Shown here: piece after piece, positions 18,519 through 28,486 of the stretch
Layout of the letters: every line of letters starts with the position of its first letter
Numbering within the stretch: position 1 is the stretch's first letter
Assembly (NCBI GenBank): GCA_003427395.1
Contig: BFEA01000053.1
Coordinates: 1,200,125-1,234,809, forward strand
Source: Chara braunii
Taxonomy: Eukaryota > Streptophyta > Charophyceae > Charales > Characeae
Direction of reading: 5' to 3'
DNA: 34,685 nt
Notes under the pieces: model-generated
Told to the model about the DNA's origin: nothing
The model's database searches: none
The model's input: the letters and a program-made list of their open reading frames with translations, nothing else
Position numbers and translations under genes: made by a program

Positions 18519-19394
18519 CCCTCCCTCTGCCTTTATCGTCTTCATGTGGCCCCGTCCCAACCACCCTCCTGTAAATGTCTACAGCACTCAGAAGGGAAAC
18601 GGGGTTTGGGAAAAAGGGGACTAGGGGCTAGTGATAAAGAGGAGGAACAATGAGGGGCTTGGTTCAGGTGGGGTGGTTATATGACTTTCTGCAGTTTTCT
18701 GTGCATTTTCCTCTTATTATTATTTTGCGCACTTTGTTGGACTCTGTAATTACAATGGAAGAGTGTATAATCTATGCTAAATTCATTGCAGGACAAAGGA
18801 CATGCAACTTGGATGAGGAGCTGAGAGTAGATTGAGAAATTTCCAATCCTGAGATTCCTAGCAAACCTTAATGCGGTATTGCGAACTCACTCTCCTTCCG
18901 CCTTCCAACCCTTATTTGTTTCTTCTTTTTTTGCATTTCTGGTATCCTTTCCTTTTCCCTTCTCCTACTTTTGATTTTTGAATTTTCCCTCAGCATCTCT
19001 TCCTTCTCTTCTCTTCTCTTTCCCTTGTCCTTTCGTTTCATTTTCCCTTCCTTGATAAGTGATGTCTTCAGTTTTTTCAACTTTTTCATCCGCTGCCATT
19101 TCAGTTGTTTCCCTTCCATTTTTTTTTTAAACCTTTCCTTGTATTCCTTCCATTTCAGTTGTTTCCCTGCCATTTCAGTTGTTTTCCTTCTTTTCTTTTC
19201 GTTTTTTTTTTTTGTTCACACACACACTCGCCCCTTCTATTCTGGGGGGCACCAGTCCGGTTACTTATTACCGGCAAGCAGTCACATTCTTAAGAACTTG
19301 ATAAAGTTGATATTCTTATGGCTCTGTTACTGCAGGACTCAAAGCTTTTCAACGTCAATATTTTGTATGTGCAAATGGATTCGTTATGAAGTCC
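18516..19394. other. Intergenic, pyrimidine-rich sequence, no gene recognised
   Basis: From about 18900 to 19215 the plus strand is almost entirely T/C with repeated ttccatttcagttgtttccc phrases (about 19095, 19148 and 19168), a small degenerate tandem repeat. Positions about 19238-19285 share a 45-bp motif with about 20770-20815. Confidence 0.5.
19238..19285 (+). repeat. Short dispersed motif, copy 1 (copy 2 at ~20770-20815)
   Basis: Both copies contain attctgggg, then gcamcagtccggtt, then a short spacer and ggcaagc/ggcaagt. Copy 1 is preceded by a T-rich run and so is copy 2 (about 20698-20715). This raises the possibility of a tiny minus-strand poly(A) retroelement remnant. Confidence 0.45.
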
Positions 19395-19504
19395 GACTAT
19401 TACAGACAATCACAGACTATTACAGACTATTACAGACAATCACAGACTATTACAGACTATTACAGACAATCACAGACTATTACAGACTATTACAGACTAT
19501 TACA
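19395..19504 (+). repeat. Array of eleven 10-bp units in an A-B-A higher-order pattern
   Basis: Exactly eleven contiguous decamers: unit A is gactattaca and unit B is gacaatcaca, in the order A B A A B A A B A A A. Apart from the last unit the period is 30 bp (three decamers). No decamer frame creates a plus-strand stop, so all three plus frames read through it. This is repeat structure and not evidence of coding. Confidence 0.95.
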
Positions 19505-20540
19505 ACTGATGCAAATGTGTCAAAAGCTTGGCAAAAAAAAGCAAGTGTTGTTTTATTTGGCGAAGCACACACCAGGGAGAGAACGGAACGGAAGTTCAGG
19601 AGAGGAGGGGAGGGAGGGAAGGAAGGAAAAAGACGAAAAGGAAGGAAGAGGGAAGGGAGTAAGGGAAGGCAGGAGGAGAAGGGAAAAGGGGGAGTTCAAA
19701 GAACACCAGAAGGAGGAGGAAGGGAGGCAAGAAAGGGAAGTAAAGGACATCATGAAAGGCGGCAGGAACACAAGATGATGGAGCAACTGGTCGTCAGAAC
19801 GCAATGAAAGAAAGCTGTGTCATGACATGCACGTGTTTTGTCAGAGGTGGTAGCTGCAAAGAATCGTGCTGCACTACACTATGCCAACTCCATCTGTTTC
19901 CCTGTTTTGGTTTTCCACTGTGCGTCATATCATGTTTCTAACTTTCTATGGATTGTATCACATCATCTTTCCGTCAATGTGCGATCTACTTGTTCATGAT
20001 GATGCTGGCCGTGGGCTCATATATCCCTTTTCTTGCCAGCTTTGGCAGTATTGAGCCATCTCCCTTTCAATGGCAGAGAATTGGGCGATTCTCTTAGCAG
20101 ACGTATCTGGCTCTATAGTTACTGAAAGGATTTCATGATTTCTGGCCGAGTCTCAGGTCCCAAGGTCCCTCGTCCCATGTATTATAGCCAACCGGTAAGC
20201 CCTTAGGGCGGAAAGTCTGGAAACATCTGGTACCGACAAAACAATTGTGGCCTACAGGCCAGGGACTATTACCGGTCGAAGAAGCCCATGATTGTCAATT
20301 GCAGCGAGTACAAAAGGCCGCCGCAGTGTCTAAAACAACCACTTGTTCACTCGAACTGTTGTGGAAATGGTGCTGGTTGCTTGTGCAGCTACTTCGAGTG
20401 CGACTTGGTCAGGGGCATAGTATAGTAGTCTACGGCACAGGGCGCCATAGCCAGGACCTTAGGGTTGATGACGACGAAGAAGAAGGTCAAGGGGTAGAAG
20501 AGAGTGAGGAAGAGGTTGAAGCCATCCAGAGAGGAAAGAA

Positions 20541-20543
<3 letters not shown>
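19505..20543. other. Intergenic, partly purine-rich, no gene recognised
   Basis: Positions 19570-19760 are strongly purine-rich (AGGAGG, GGAAGG). The open plus frame at 20245-20829 is mostly Glu-Arg and Asp-Arg-Gln-Thr repeats from the neighbouring microsatellite, and its upstream part (to about 20540) matches nothing I know. Confidence 0.4.
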
Positions 20544-20632
<89 letters not shown>

Positions 20633-20641
20633 GACAGAGAC
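20544..20641. repeat. (GA)n(CAGA)n compound microsatellite
   Basis: About 26 GA units followed by about nine GACA units and then mixed GAGACA. Confidence 0.95.
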
Positions 20642-21399
20642 AGAGAGAGAGCTTACCTGGATGTGAGATGAAGGTAGCCATAGCTGCCGGTTGTATTCTT
20701 TTTTTCTTTTTTTTTAAACAGAACCTCGATTTCATGGTCGCATCTGCGAACGAGAATTCCGGCTCCTGCCATTCTGGGGAGCAACAGTCCGGTTCCTATT
20801 TCCCTGGCAAGTCAATATGGAATACATAGGAACTCACGCACGCTCCTCCCCATTATGGCTGGGAGGCACGAGTGGGCGGCATTGATTACTTCCTTGTGGA
20901 AGGATGTACCCCCTCTCACCCCAGCTTAAGTTAGCGTGTGACACCTAATCTGGTAGAGCCTTGCTAATCCCCCTGGTCACAGTCCTGCTCCTCTCAGCTG
21001 CGATGCTGTCGGATCGGCGTGCTATGCTAGAGCAGTCAGGGACACTTGTGGGTTTCTTAAAATCCTGAAACCTTGACCCCTACTTGTCTTGCATCAGTCT
21101 TAACCCTATACCTTTGTCTATCTAGCCTTGGTTTTCCATGATCCCGCTTGTCTTGACTCTGTTTGGATTAGTCTTTGATTCTGTTTAAGGCTTTAAGCCC
21201 TAAACCCTTGTCCTTTTTAACCTTGTTCTGATTGTGTCCTTTAGGACTCATTTTTATTTTCAGTTTGTTTTCCCTTATTCCTATGTGTGTCTTCTCACTA
21301 GAGTCTATTGTCCTACTTGGGATATAAGCTATAGTTCTTGGTATCTCCGAGAACCGTGGTTGTTCAACGTTGTGGAGTTTCCCATGCCTAATTAGTATT
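20642..21399. other. Intergenic sequence preceding LTR-like copy B
   Basis: No coding frame of note. It contains copy 2 of the attctgggg motif (about 20770-20815). It then runs into T-rich sequence with repeated ccctaaaccctt/ttaaccctata-like phrases at about 21098-21222. These are not telomeric repeats, being irregular and sparse. If copy B is an LTR its upstream boundary might lie in here (a tgtgacacc string is at 20937), but no matching end was found. Confidence 0.35.
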
Positions 21400-22440
21400 C
21401 ACTTTTGCAATCAGACTCAACTCTGGACTTGCTCACAAGATGCGTACACAGGACTGATGGTAGAACCAAACTCGTGAACTCAGAATCAACAATGAACTTG
21501 CACTTAAACTCTGTTCACAACAACTGTACAACCTGCGGTTATGGCCGCTGAACACTGTCTCAACCACCAGCCTCACTCTCCCTTATGCACGCAAGTGCGA
21601 GGATCACCCTGAATGTCCACGCTGCACAGACACACTGTCTACACTCTGTCTGCACCAACAGCTGGACGGCTATGGCCGCTGTCGTCTTCCTCCTCCTAGC
21701 TATGGCCACCGGTGTCTCTCTCTCTCTGGTTCACTATGGCCGCTGTCTTCTTCACAGCCCACTTCTTCTCCGGGCACCTGCAGTCCACGCACAAGATACC
21801 AAGGCAGCTCTTCCGCATTGCACACAGGCGAATTAATGAATGGCTGGACGCTGCCTCTTTATTTATATCTCTTTGGAGGTACCCGGGCCTGCCTCAAAAC
21901 GTGTGGGCCTGGGCCAAAACGTGTGGCCCAGGGAAGTTTCCAGACGTTTGGCCTTCTGGGCCAAAACGTGTGAAGCGCACAGCGTGCTCCAGAACCTTCC
22001 CCACATGCAGCCCCTACCCCTGGTACTTGCTGACTGGACTGGCCTACAGGGCCTACAACCTTCTAGCGCCTACAGACTTACAGACAGACTCTAAGCCTCA
22101 GTAGACTCAAATAGAGACTTCTAGAACAGAACTTCCTAAGCCTAACGGTAACAGACCTAACTCCTAATCTACAGACCTAGAGATCAAGTCCTACTGTCCG
22201 ATCTACAGACAAGTCCTACTGTCCGACCTACAGACTAGCCTAGGACGTAGGGCAGGTCTAGGGATCGAATCCTACTCAGGTCACTGAGTCTATGTACATG
22301 TATAGGATAGATCTAGGGATCGAATCTCACTCAGCACTCAGGTTCAATGTACAGGGTTAGGGCACAGGTCTGGGGATCGAATCTCTGTGTCTGCAAAGTC
22401 GGGTCAACTGAGTGAAACCGTTTCACTTTATATTCGGTCC
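21400..22440 (+). repeat. Dispersed or LTR-like repeat, copy B
   Basis: Same-orientation, collinear relative of 421-1600 (shared anchors are listed there). The offset between anchors drifts between about 20,850 and 21,120, as expected for old copies with many indels. Near its 3' end the phrase agggatcgaat recurs at about 22264, 22315 and 22373 as a degenerate ~55-bp repeat. The equivalent agggatcg appears once in each tandem unit of copy A. A gctatggccgct phrase is repeated at about 21667 and 21736. No poly(A) tail or coding frame is seen. Confidence 0.5.
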
Positions 22441-23030
22441 ACGTGGCGGTGGTTTCATGTGAGTTGTTCGGTCCACGTGGGGGTGGTTTCATATGGGACT
22501 TGTCATCCGGGTTTTTCTTTTTGGCATCCTAGTTGGCTGGTTCCCGTTGTTTGGCCTATCGAAGGGGGCGGTGCTTTTAGGTGGGAATCGTCATCTGGGA
22601 TTTTCTTTATATAGTTTTTTTTGCAGGCAAGGGTGTTGATTGCTATCCTGGTTGGTCATTGTCCCGTCGTTTGGCCTGTGAAGTAGGGGGCGGTGCTTGC
22701 ATGTGGGACTTGTCATCTAGGATCTGTTATGTTTGTTTTCTGGAACCCTTATCTGCATCCCGATTGGTTTTGTCCCGTTGTTTGGTCTATTTTGGCGAGC
22801 GTAGCGGTGCTTTCATGTGGGACCAGTCATCGTTTTTTTTTTGTTGTTCGGCCTATGAGAGCATGAATGGTTTAGGAATGGGAATACCGACGTCTTGATG
22901 ACGAACAAGGCCATCTGCTGTATATAGTTTTTCTTTTGCAGACAAGAGTTTTGTCCTGGGTGGTCTTGTCCCGTCGCTTGGCCTGTGAAGGAGGGGTGGT
23001 GCTTGCATGTGGGACTTGTCATCTAGGATC
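22435..23030 (+). repeat. Degenerate minisatellite, six related units
   Basis: Units at about 22435, 22469, 22542, 22660, 22772 and 22968 share cggtgctt/ggtggttt followed by catgtgggacttgtcat. The four later units begin tcccgtygtttggcct. The two best copies (22608-22735 and 22921-23040) are alike over more than 110 bp, including a tatatagttt lead-in, which gives a higher-order period near 310 bp. The first two units contain the palindrome ccacgtgg. Translations differ between units because periods are not multiples of three. Confidence 0.7.
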
Positions 23031-23323
23031 AGTTTTTGGTGTCGTTGCTTGTTGCCCCCTGTTTTGTTGTATTTGGCTGTTCCCTTCCTCTTTTCTTTGC
23101 CTCTTTGCCCTTTGGCTGTGTGCAAGTGGGTCGATATGACACACAGGGGTGGGGGCAGCCGCCGCTCAATCTACATCCACGTGGGCGGCCTTGTACGCAA
23201 GAGGTTCTGAAAAGGAGTTGTAAGGAAGAAGATGAAAAAATGAAATTATTTTTCTTTGTTTTCTTTCTGTTTTCTTTTTGCTTTTGCGCTCTGATAACTT
23301 TGTGACAATATATATATATATAT

Positions 23324-23611
23324 GAAACTCCGACGAAACAGTTTGTCACAGCCCCTCGTTTGTTGTCCTCTTCTCTCTCTCTGCCTACGGTTTACCGGGC
23401 AGTTCTATTTGTGACGATATCTACGGTTTTACCGGGCAGTTCTGTTTGTGACGATATATACAGTGTAATCAGTTAGGGGATTCTGCAGACTGTTGAGGGT
23501 TCAGCCTCCTGATGGGTCGGTGAAACTCCAACGAAACAGTTTGCCACGGCCCCTCGAATGTTGTCCTCTTCTCCCTCTCTGCCTACGGTTTACCGGGCAG
23601 CTCTGTTTGAC
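23324..23611 (+). repeat. Direct repeat (period 198 bp) with gtttaccgggcag core
   Basis: The block beginning gaaactccracgaaacagtt occurs at 23324 and 23522 and runs for about 88 bp through gcctacggtttaccgggcag to a tctrtttg end. A third, partial core (ctacggttttaccgggcag) lies near 23422. The phrase ctgtttgtgacratatat follows or precedes most cores. An inverted fourth copy lies at 23644-23695. Confidence 0.85.
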
Positions 23612-23695
23612 TATATATATATATATATATCTATATATATATCGTCAAATAGAACTGCCCGGTAAACCGTAGGCAGAGAGGGAGAAGAGGACAAC
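23560..23695. repeat. 52-bp near-perfect inverted repeat around a TA-rich loop
   Basis: The left arm (23560-23611) and right arm (23644-23695) pair over 52 bases with two mismatches. The loop (23612-23643) is almost entirely TA. The arms contain the accgggcag core and a pyrimidine-rich part (cctcttctcc). The structure could extrude as a cruciform, or fold as a long RNA hairpin if transcribed. Confidence 0.95.
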
Positions 23696-23706
23696 AGGGT
23701 CACCAG

Positions 23707-23750
23707 CCCGTACGTACGGAGGTCCCCGGGCAGACCTCCGTACGTACGGG
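23707..23750. repeat. 18-bp perfect inverted repeat
   Basis: Arms 23707-23724 and 23733-23750 pair perfectly around an 8-base loop. Each arm itself contains the self-complementary gtacgtac. Confidence 0.95.
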
Positions 23751-24310
23751 CGTTTGGGGTCCCGTACGGGGTCCGAACTTGACGGCGTTCGGGCCCGCCA
23801 AAAATTATTTCGGGGCCTAAAAATAACTTTTTTTTTCTGAATTTTTTTTTGTGAGTTCTCTATGACATGAGGTACATGCCTATAAATTTTCAAGTCATTT
23901 GGCTCATCCAAATAGGACTCACAAATCACCAAAGATGGTGGTCTCAAAACGTGCTCGCCCACGTTTTGTTTCACTTTTTGCTTTTTGTTTTCACTTTAGT
24001 TCAGGGTCTAAACAATTTTATTATTTTTTGAAACTTTTTTAGTCGGTTTTGCATTATGTGAAGTACACATCTGTAAATTTTCAGGGCATTTAGATATGCA
24101 AAAAAAAAAAGGAAAAATCTCCAAAGATGGCGGTGTCGAAAACGTGCTCGCGCACTCGCTAAATTTAATTCTTTTTTATTTTTTGTTATTTTTATTACTA
24201 GTATTTGTTCTTCGTATTTTATTTTTATTTCAAATTTGGTAAGGAATTTGGATGTAATGCTCAGGCAAATCTTGCTTAATTTATTTTTCTTCATAACATA
24301 TCGGTTTTTC

Positions 24311-24312
<2 letters not shown>

Positions 24313-24360
<48 letters not shown>
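24313..24360. repeat. Poly-T tract (48 bases)
   Basis: An uninterrupted T run directly before a GC-rich palindromic block (cgttcggcc .. ggccgaacg at about 24368-24390). It might be the poly(A) tail of a minus-strand retroposed copy, but the body upstream on that strand is only about 100 bp of GC-rich DNA. Confidence 0.9.
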
Positions 24361-24362
<2 letters not shown>

Positions 24363-24480
24363 GGTCCGCGTTCGGCCCGAACGGCCGAACGCATCCCCAA
24401 GGGGTCCCATACGTTCGGGCGTTCGGGTTCGGGCGTTCGGCCCGTCCCGAACGTCGGTTATCCTGTATATATATGACGAT

Positions 24481-24894
24481 ATATCTGTTTGTGACAATAT
24501 ATGTATAATGTATTTATAATCTATATATATATATTTTTTAGTTTATTAAACTTTATTTAGATTTATCTAGGGAGTAAAATTATTTAATGATTGACTTTGG
24601 TGAAGGTTTTCTGGTGTTATTTGTCCCACAGTTTGAATTCTATACTTTGCCCATTGATAGCCGCTATTTTGTCTTTTGCAACGAAGTTTGCCTCAAATTT
24701 TTGCTGGTGAAGCTTTGCCTTGTCTTCGTCTTCCTCCATAGGGTCCAGTATTATGTTTATTCCTGCTGTTGAATGATTCCCCATGCCTCTTGATTATGCA
24801 TCCTTTTTTTCTCTATTGTCTCTTGGCATTTTTTCTTCCATATGGCCCATAACGTTGCTTTTCTGATTATCTTAAAGAAATTGGATTCTTCTTC
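24481..24894. other. AT-rich intergenic sequence, no gene recognised
   Basis: TA-rich sequence followed by T-rich sequence. One more copy of the ctgtttgtgac phrase lies at about 24486. No coding frame longer than about 60 codons is convincing. Confidence 0.5.
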
Positions 24895-25449
24895 TTTTTT
24901 TTTTTTTTTGGAAACCCGAGTGAATGCTAGGGGTGCTGATAAGAGCAGACACCACTAACATGCTCGGGAAGGCTCCATCTATTGGTGGGGAGCAACACCT
25001 GCTGGAAATCGGGTCCAGCGTCCCTCTCTGGGAAGTTGAATCCTAGGTGTATCAGTGTGTGGTTGTTTGTGAGAGTTGTATATGTGATTGTATTCCATAA
25101 CTTGGATACTATTTGCCATAGAGGCTCTATTATGGGGCACAGGAGAAAACAGTGGTACAGGTCCTTTGTTAATCCAAGGTTGCAGTTTGTACAAAGTTCG
25201 TTTAGTGGGTTTCTGTCTTCCTTTTTCCTTCTACCATTTAGCCATTGATTTACTGGTACTGCTAAATTTAGAATTAGTCATTGTAGGCTTCAGAATTTAG
25301 GTGGGTTTATGCATGCTAATGTGCTCCACGGGATTGAGTTGACGTTATGGGTTTCTACTTCAAGTTGTTTCCTCCATCTTTCCGCTATTATGGGAGCTGG
25401 GTTTGCAGATCGGCGTCTTAGTTTGTAGCCTAGTCTGGTTGTATAGTGT

Positions 25450-25530
25450 AGGATATTGATCTTTAAGTTGATTCTTAGGATATTGATCTTTAAGTTGATT
25501 CTTAGGATATTGATCTTTAAGTTGATTCTT
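25450..25530 (-). repeat. 27-bp unit repeated three times inside LINE ORF2
   Basis: Three identical 27-bp units (25450-25476, 25477-25503, 25504-25530) encode a 9-residue repeat (KNQLKDQYP in one minus frame). The size is a multiple of three, so the frame is not shifted. Confidence 0.95.
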
Positions 25531-26658
25531 GCAGATCTTGCTTTGAGGTTCCATGCCCATTCAGCCAGGTGTACTTCTAGATTTTCCAGAGGGACTTGGG
25601 GGAGGAAGATGGTTAGGTCTTCATTTTCCACGACTCTTTATTTTTCTTAGGTTGTTTTCTCTTACTGTGACTTGTGCTGAGGGTTCTTTTTTTATTTTTC
25701 TGTAGTCAGTTCCAGTTTCTTCTATTTCATGCATGGTGAATGTGTGCCAGTTATCAAAGCCCTCTACCCTACTATGGAATGCTAATGTGTTTTCTTGCTG
25801 TGTTTCGTTGGTCATTACTGCCCAATCCCCTGAGGTCAATTTTCTTTCTTGGTTGAGGATTGGTATCCATTCCTGTGGGATGGCTACTATTAGCTCTTGT
25901 AGATTTTGCCTCAGTCGATGGCATCCCTTGAGTTAACTTCGTAGTTGTTTTTTCTCCTTCCAGGTGTTTAGGTCTTCGTCCCAGATATGTTTGATTTGCC
26001 ATACACCTTTTTCCAGCCATGTGCCCCATCTTGTGTCCTTTGTGCTAAGTGTCAAGGGGCTCTCTTCTGTGTTGGTTATCCAGGGGTTGCAGAAGAGGGG
26101 TTGCCTGAGTATTTCTTTCTGTTTTTGTGGTCTCTTAACTTTAACTGGGAAGATGTCACTCCAAGCCTTGATAATCCCTTTCCAGAATCTTGTCCTTGAT
26201 TAATTTCTTGTATTCTATTTGTTACCTTTCATTGACCAGGATTTGCTCATCACCCAGAAGGAGCCTTCCATGTTAGACGGAGTGTTGTATGCTGGCAGTT
26301 GTTGTAATCCTTCCATAGCTAGCTTTCTCCAAGGGAGGCTTGGTCTAGTAAGAAGTTTTAAGATCCATTTCGTTTGTAGTGCTTTTATTTGGGTGTAAGG
26401 GTCTAGGACTCCTAGTCCGCCCTGATCGTTTTTCATGGTGATGTATTACCAGGCTACTTTCATTATGAAGTGCTGCTTGGAGGCGTCCCCAGTCCAGAGG
26501 TATGTTGATGCTTTCTTTTGGATGTCTTTAACCATATCGTGATCAGTGGTCCAGAATGCAGCCACGTACCACATGATTGCAAAAATGGAGGAATTCAGTA
26601 TTAGGGCTCTGCCATGAAGGGAAGTGTGAATTCTCCCCCAAGAGCTTAGTTTATTGGT

Positions 26659-26732
26659 CATTTTAGCTAGTAGACTGGGGGTCATTTCTGTTGCTCATTT
26701 TAGCTAGTAGACTGGGGGCCATTTCTGTTGCT
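26659..26732 (-). repeat. 37-bp tandem duplication that shifts the LINE frame
   Basis: Units 26659-26695 and 26696-26732 differ at one base. The peptide SLLAKM appears twice in different frames as a result, so this duplication by itself breaks ORF2. Confidence 0.95.
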
Positions 26733-28018
26733 GCTCCTCGTTCCGTCATCAAGATTCCTAGAAGCCTCAAGGGGTCCTTGGGATGGATCCATAACATTCC
26801 TTTGGGTGTGTTTTTGGGGGGATCTATGTTGTCATTTGTTAGCCACCATCCTACTGTTTTTTGCTAGTTGATGCGCATTTCTGAGGCTCGTTGGAAAGCT
26901 TGCATAGCCCGAGTGAGGGCTTCAAAGGAGGAGTTTGATGCTCTGATTAAGACCGTTAGGTCATCTGCGAAGAGAATTCTGGGGGGTATATAGTAGGGTT
27001 GTTAGGGTCTTCTGAGGGGTCTGTGAGTTTTTGTATTGATGGGTCTTTCCTTATGAAAGAAGTTATCGCTTTTATTATGAATAAGAATATTGGGGCCGCC
27101 AGGGGATCTCCTTGGCTCACCGACCTAGACATTTTGTAGGACTTCGAGATGTGCCCATTTACTTGGACCGCACCATGTGCGTCGTTGTACAGAACTTTTA
27201 CCCATTTTTTGAAGTTCGGGCCAACTCCCATCTTTTCCATACATTGTTGAAGAAAATCCCAATTTACTTGGTCGTATGCCTTTTCGAAGTTGAAGAAGAG
27301 GATTGCTGCATTCATCTTCTTGTCCTTAATGTATCTTATTGATTCGGCGAGTGTCATTACATTGTCTTGGATAAATCTCCTTGGTATAAAGCCTGTTTGG
27401 TCTATGTGAAAGCATATTTTGGTGATTTTCTTTATTCTATTGGCGAGAAGTTTTGCTAGGATCTTATAACCCACTATTAGGAGGGTGATGGGTCTGTAAT
27501 TCTTAATGTCTGCGGGATCACCTTTCTTATACAAAAGCGTAAGTATTCCTGTGCTGACCGGGTCGATCTTACAAAGTTGCAGTAGTCATCTCTGATATCT
27601 CCCAGTACTTTTGCCAAAATTCTTTGGATAGTCCATCCTGACCGGGTGTTTTCCCTGATTTCATGGAGTTGTCGCCTCCTTTACTTTTTTATTTGTGACT
27701 GGTTCTTCCATTTGGTCTGCTAGTGTAGAGGGTATTGTTTTATCTAGGTATTTGGTGAATTTTTCCTTACCTGTTGGATTGAGTTTGGCATGGGTTGCTT
27801 TGTCTTTGAGGTATAGAGGTTTCTGTAAAAGGATTCTGCTATTGAGAGCATTCTCTGTGGATCTGTTGTGAGACCCTCTTCTCCTCTTTGCTGGTGAATG
27901 GTAGCATTTCTTCCTCTGGCTTTGACTTTCTGGAAGAAGAATTCGGTCATTTTTGCCTACTCTTCCCATTCCTTGATCCCTGCCCTTAGTCTCAATCCTT
28001 TTGCTTTTCATGCATTCC

Positions 28019-28187
28019 TTTTTTTTTTTTTTTGAAAAACCAAGCTCCATCTATTGGTGGGGAGCAGCACCTGTTGGAAACCGGGTCCAACGTTCCATAT
28101 ATACAACCATATCCTCACAAATTGGCACAAACTGGGAACCGGGCCCAGCGTCCCATAACGAGTTCGTTCAGAAAGCTCATCAGAAAA
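28019..28187 (-). mobile_element. Minus-strand retroelement 3' tail (poly-T at 28019-28033)
   Basis: After T15 comes the conserved tail ctccatctattggtgggg, then gcacctgttggaaaccgggtcc and caacgttcc. This is the same tail as the LINE end at about 24970 and the reverse complement of the SINE-like tails. The phrase aaccgggcccagcgtccc recurs at about 28137, so the tail is partly doubled. A tttcatg string on both sides (28006 and 28188) is a weak target-site candidate. Alternatively this is the 3' end of a longer minus-strand element reaching about 31190, with its body separated by later insertions. Confidence 0.6.
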
Positions 28188-28213
28188 TTTCATGAAAATG
28201 AGACAAGGAACCA

Positions 28214-28486
28214 AGCAGGGTGAAGAGTTTCCCTATTCCACATCCTACGCAGTTAATCCCCTGGAGTCCCGGGTAATCAATGCTGGTAGGAACCCTCTCA
28301 AACTATGATCTGATGGAATTCGTTCAACCACTCAGTATAAGGGACGCTGGACCCGTTTTCCAGCAGGTGACGCTCCCCACCAATAGATGGAGCCCCTCCT
28401 CCGGTGCTAGCGGTGTCTGCTCGTATCAGCACCCCTAACACTGACGAGATGAGGGCTTTCTCTCAAAAAAAAAAAAAAAAAAAAAA
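28214..28486 (+). mobile_element. SINE-like element, 5'-truncated copy with A22 tail
   Basis: Very similar to the last 270 bp of 30256-30866 from agcagggtgaagag onward. It ends gggctttctctc followed by 22 A. Candidate target-site duplication: aaggaacca (28205-28213) and aaggaacta (28485-28493), 8 of 9 matching. The last ~130 bases before the tail match the 3' end of the minus-strand LINE. Confidence 0.75.

Larger units (their letters stand above)
23644..24480. mobile_element. Candidate non-autonomous element in TA-rich DNA
   Basis: The segment starts with tcgtcaa at a TA tract and ends with tgacgatatat at another TA tract, a short inverted match. Inside, GC-rich palindromic blocks (23697-23808 and 24361-24458, both with ggggtccc and repeated cgttcggg) flank two diverged AT-rich direct repeats (about 23805-23950 and 24000-24150). 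Both of these contain taaattttca and ccaaagatgg plus aaaacgtgctcgc. No transposase is present. The borders are guesses. A local satellite cluster is the main alternative. Confidence 0.35.
24927..28016 (-). pseudogene. LINE ORF2, 3' part: linker, reverse transcriptase, C-terminal domain and zinc finger
   Basis: In shifting minus frames: a linker TEFFFQKVKARGR (about 27950-27910), preceded by an in-frame TAG; RT 27534-26956 with YRPITLL, GFIPRR, FEKAYDQVNWDFL and SVSQGDPLAAPIF; a frameshift; the F-A-D-D catalytic box at 26971-26960; then another TAG. Beyond the 37-bp duplication come SLLAKMTNKLSSW and GGLGVLDPYTQIKALQTKW, typical of plant L1-type ORF2. Near the end a CX2CX9HX4C finger (CTNC...H...C, about 25195-25135) matches the zinc-binding RVT-associated domain. 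The frame then runs on to a TAG at 24927-24929, only 17 bases before the poly(A). The catalytic box is intact but the protein is not. Confidence 0.85.

Noticed and set aside
17627-18653. Frames of about 280-320 codons around 17.6-18.6 kb
   Set aside because: They are made of N and microsatellite translation.
19395-19504. Decamer array as a CRISPR or protein-repeat gene
   Set aside because: No spacers between units and a 10-bp unit; it is a plain tandem repeat.
20245-20829. 194-codon plus frame
   Set aside because: Half of it is Glu-Arg and Asp-Arg-Gln-Thr from a GA/CAGA repeat, and the rest has no similarity I recognise.
20937-20950. tgtgacacc as the left end of an LTR
   Set aside because: No matching CA-type right end or second copy at the equivalent place near copy A could be found.
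22258-22390. Repeated agggatcgaat strings as tRNA T-arms or primer-binding sites
   Set aside because: They recur about every 55 bp without tRNA-like stems, which fits a degenerate tandem repeat better.
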